Below are positions 61,436 through 64,000 of a stretch of DNA of 64,000 nt, piece by piece (positions within the stretch are counted from its first letter, which is position 1; the number at the start of each line of letters is the position of its first letter). Origin of the DNA: Umezawaea sp049997955 (GTDB lineage: Bacteria > Actinomycetota > Actinomycetes > Mycobacteriales > Pseudonocardiaceae); assembly GCA_049997955.1 (NCBI GenBank), contig JAEBDY010000016.1:212313-276312 (forward strand), in the 5' to 3' direction. The notes below the pieces were generated by a model. That model saw nothing but the letters and a program-made list of their open reading frames with translations, ran no database searches and had not been told where the DNA came from. A program made the translations under genes and the position numbers.

Positions 61436-62935
61436 CCTGGGTTCAACCGGTCGTTGCAACACCGGGTTGTTGGAGCGAGCGTAGCTGTTGGTTGAAGACC
61501 TCGGCTGGAGTCTTCCAGCCGAGGCTCTTTCGGGGTCGGTTGTTGAGCGCGAGAGCGACGGCTTCGAGGTCCTGGACGGACCAGCGGGAGAGGTCCGTGC
61601 CTTTCGGGAAGTACTGGCGCAGCAGCCCGTTGGTGTTCTCGTTCGTCGGCCGCTGCCAGGGCGAGCGGGGGGTCGGCGAAGAACACCTTCGTGCCCGTCT
61701 CGAGCGCGAACTGGGCATGTGCGGAGAGTTCTTTGCCGCGGTCCCAGGTGAGCGTCTTGCGGAGCTGTTCGGGAAGCGTGGTCATCGACGCGATGAGCGC
61801 GGCGTTCATCGCGACGGCGCCATAGCCGCCCAACGCAGGACCGTTCTTGACGGGCGGGTTCTCACCCCAACCCTCCAGCCGGGGCACATGCACCAGCAGC
61901 GTCGAGCGGCTCTTGCGTTCGACGATCGTGCCGATCGCCGACCGGCCGGCGCCGATGATCAGGTCGCCCTCCCAGTGCCCCGCAACGGCGCGGTCAGCGG
62001 CTTCGGCGGGCCGCTGGGAGAACACGACGTCGGCACTGACATGCCCTTGCGGGCGGTTCTGCGCTCGAGCCCGCGGCTGTCGCAAAGCACGGCCTGTTCG
62101 CAGGCAGGCAACAAGCTCGCGTTCGAGTGCGCCACGGCCCTGGATGAACAGCGACTGGTAGATCGCCTCGTGGCTGATGCGCATGGACTCGTCATCGGGG
62201 AAGTCGACCTTCAGCCGGTGCGAAATCTGCTCCGGACTCCACGCGGTCGCCCACCGCCGATCCTGCCGATGCGGCTTGTTCAGCCCCTTCCACACCGGCG
62301 GCGCCGGCCCGACGACGACGGTGCCATCCGGCCGGCGGACATTGCCGGCGAGACGCTCCCGGACGTACTCACGCAACCGGTCCTCGGCCGCGAGCCTCGC
62401 CGTCTTGGGACGCTTCGCCGCCTGCTGAGCCTTCCACTGCGCCACCAGCGCCCGGTACTCCTGCCTACCGCCTCGGGTAGCCGCGTTGCGGCGCAACTCG
62501 CGGAAGATCGTCCCGGGGTCGCGCCCGATCGCACGCGCGATCTCACGCACGCCGACCTGCTTTGCGCGCAGCAACGCTATCTCCTCACGCTCCTCGAAAG
62601 ACAGATAGCGGCCGGTAGGCGCGGCAAGCGAGATCGGTGGCATGCCGCCGGCGTGGCGAAACCAGCGGATTCCGACCGGCACGGACACACCCACCGCCAC
62701 CGCGGCCTCGGCCGACGTGATGCCCGTCGCGATCAGACGCCAGAACTGCCGCTGCACCGCCCGCGAAGGCTCAGGCCGCCCAGGCGAACGCATCGCGGGC
62801 CGCAGCGCCCGATCCGCACGCCACTGCCGACGCGCACCCTCCGGCGCATCGCTGGTCTTCTTGCTCCAGTCCGCCGTCGCCATCGTCGACCACCTCCGAT
62901 ATCAGGGGGTGTTGCGACGACCAGTTGAATCCGCC
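61436..62935 (-). mobile_element. IS30-family insertion sequence with TCG target repeats
   Basis: 1,500 bp. Terminal inverted repeats contain TTCAACCGGTCGTTGCAACA (from 61442) and its counterpart ending at 62929, with two mismatches in 22. TCG occurs directly on both sides (61433-61435 and 62936-62938). Removing the element and one TCG restores the IS3 reading frame at HSDHEVR-FTSW, so the insertion site is exact. Confidence 0.85.
61443..62883 (-). pseudogene. IS30-family transposase with one frameshift
   Basis: From ATG 62883 the protein has a helix-turn-helix (ISLAAPTGRYLSFEEREEIAL, VGVREIARAIGRDPGTIFREL), WSPEQISHRLK, SHEAIYQSLF and the catalytic core HWEGDLIIGAGRSAIGTIVE, TWDRGKELSAHAQF. 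After KVFFADP the frame changes; RSPWQRPTNENTNGLLRQYF with the catalytic Glu and LNNRPRKSLGWKTPAEVF continue in another frame. One base too many in the C6 run (complement of 61670-61675) accounts for it. Inactive unless this is a sequencing error. Confidence 0.85.
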
Positions 62936-63539
62936 TCGGACTTCGTGGTCGGAGTGGATCACCGTGTCCGACAGCGGGACCGGTTCGCGATCAGCATTCC
63001 GAGCGCGTTCGGTCTGGCTGGAGTCGATCGGCCAGCCGACAACGCGGCGGGAGTGCGCGTCGAGCGCGACCGCGCAGTACACCTTGCCTTCCCGGGTGGG
63101 GTGTTCGGTGATGTCGGTGACCCACAACTGGTTCGGTGAGGTTCGAGCGAAGTTGCGGTCGACCAGGTCCACCGCAGTGGGCGTGTCGTGTCTCGGTCAG
63201 GGCTTGCGCCGGTTGGGCAGGCCCTTGATTCCGTTGCCGCGCATGAGAAAACCGACCGTCCTTGAGGAGTTCGGCGGCACGGCGATGCACCTCGACCTCG
63301 GCTTCGAGTTCGGCGATCCGTCGACGCGCGGTGACCAGTTCAGCGTTGTCGGCACTGGTCGTGCCGGGTAGTTGCCCGGTGTCGACACGCTCCTGGCATC
63401 GCCAGGTGTAGATGGCCTGGTCACTGATGTCGAGGTCCGTCGCGACTTGGGCGACGCGGCGGCCGGACGCGATCAGGTCGAGCACCTTGCGCCGGAACTC
63501 GGGTGGGTACCGCTTGGGCATCGTGGGTTGTCCTCCGGG

Positions 63540-63926
63540 CTACTGAGATGGGTGATCACCAGTAACCCGACTCCGCGTGACCAGGGGAGGATCACCGAAG
63601 GCCAAACCAGCAACTTGATGATCTGCAAGCCCTAACGACGCCGCAGGCTTCGCTTCACGCTACGAATTGCTCAGTCACTCCACCATAAGGGCTTTCGACA
63701 CTGGGCTTCGACCCCGCCCGTTCAAACGAGACCGCCAGTCCGCAACCGGGCCTCCTGACAGCTACCCGGACCGGACTCACACCGGCAAGCGACGACGAGC
63801 TGACGAACGAACATCAACCTCCTACACGGTCAACCTCCGTTCTGCTGGGCGCACGAAAAAGGCTCAATGCCTAAGCTTGAGTTTTATGGTCTCGGGGCTC
63901 GACGGGGCACCCGGTTGATCATGGAT
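63540..63926. other. Region between IS remnants, no supported gene
   Basis: Short frames only. GTAACCCGACTCC and the adjoining sequence near 63560 may be the outer end of the IS3 element. Nothing else is recognised. Confidence 0.4.
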
Positions 63927-63984
63927 GAAGCCCTTGGTTGATCATTCTTCTTGCGACAGAAGGAAGATCACAACCAAGGGCTTC
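63927..63984 (+). repeat. Palindromic leader of a transposase running off the window
   Basis: GAAGCCCTTGGTTG (63927-63940) and its exact complement (63971-63984) enclose a 30-base loop that can pair further (CTTC with GAAG). It ends one base before the ATG at 63986 and matches the leader at 59731-59785. Confidence 0.75.
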
Positions 63985-63985
63985 G

Positions 63986-64000
63986 ATGATCAGTATGCAC
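63986..64000 (+). CDS. Start of a transposase gene (NF041680 family), cut by window end
   Basis: Only five codons (MISMH) are visible. They align with VISVH, the start of the decayed transposase at 59730, and the leader is shared, so a second copy of that element most probably begins here and continues beyond the window. Confidence 0.6.

Larger units (their letters stand above)
61178..63521 (-). mobile_element. IS3-family element, decayed and split by IS30
   Basis: Right part: orfA (63521 onwards, RYPPEFRRKVLDLIASGRRVA, AELEAEVEVHRRAAELLKDGR), then a deletion into orfB at RGNGIKGLPNRRKP, a TGA stop, and VDLVDRNFARTSPNQLWVTD, REGKVYCAVALDAHSRRVVGW, TVIHSDHEVR. Left part after the inserted IS30: FTSWTFTKRARESGLLPSMG, CYDNAMIESFWGRVQTELLD, ending at 61178 after EYLE. 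The DDE residues are split across the two parts. Non-functional. Confidence 0.85.

Overview
The window is high-GC actinomycete DNA. GTG and TTG starts are frequent, genes overlap at GTGA or ATGA junctions, and it carries a mycosin-type protease, a SARP/BTAD regulator, an ArsR-phosphatase fusion and a HAMP-repeat hybrid kinase of the Streptomyces OsaA kind. A Pseudonocardiaceae-like host (Saccharothrix, Lentzea or Actinosynnema type) is my inference; no rRNA or tRNA gene is visible to fix the taxonomy.

Layout. 1-12,400: mostly housekeeping and stress genes (methyltransferase, two SDR enzymes, zinc alcohol dehydrogenase with a small partner, cytochrome oxidase subunit I, two DUF4383 membrane proteins, MBL hydrolase, BTAD regulator, a secreted calcium-binding repeat protein). 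13,100-21,300: a hypothetical protein, a repeat-rich protein and a compact arsenic operon (ArsR-LMWP fusion, aquaporin, three-helix protein, ArsC, thioredoxin reductase, flavin monooxygenase), then an APC permease. 21,400-25,300: an unrecognised cassette of four leftward genes, the first three overlapping: two substrate-binding-like proteins (one fused to a VWA domain), a membrane protein and a short P-loop protein. 25,800-26,500: a probable PIN toxin-antitoxin pair. 27,100-30,600: two methyltransferases, an MFS gene missing its middle and a possible small peptide gene. 30,700-32,450: nested insertion elements. 32,480-35,400: an ABC exporter followed by remains of an acyltransferase and a two-component system. 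35,600-46,700: mycosin, DinB protein, secreted proteins, SMI1/KNR4 protein, a frameshifted NucA/NucB-type gene, a PPOX protein and a TetR-controlled three-gene oxidoreductase/hydrolase operon. 46,800-51,200: DUF2690 protein, a GT4 glycosyltransferase and decayed pieces, including a second GT4. 51,600-58,640: large hybrid kinase plus SpoIIE phosphatase. 58,650-64,000: transposase remains, one secreted protein, and an IS30 element inserted in an IS3 element.

The window has an unusual number of broken genes. Several keep both ends but have lost the middle (MFS transporter, response regulator, acyltransferase, IS3 transposase, possibly the P-loop protein), which points to repeated internal deletion in a mobile-element-rich region. 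The best candidate for an undescribed system is the substrate-binding/VWA/P-loop cassette at 21,415-25,262. The arsenic operon and the structured leader before the hybrid kinase also merit attention.
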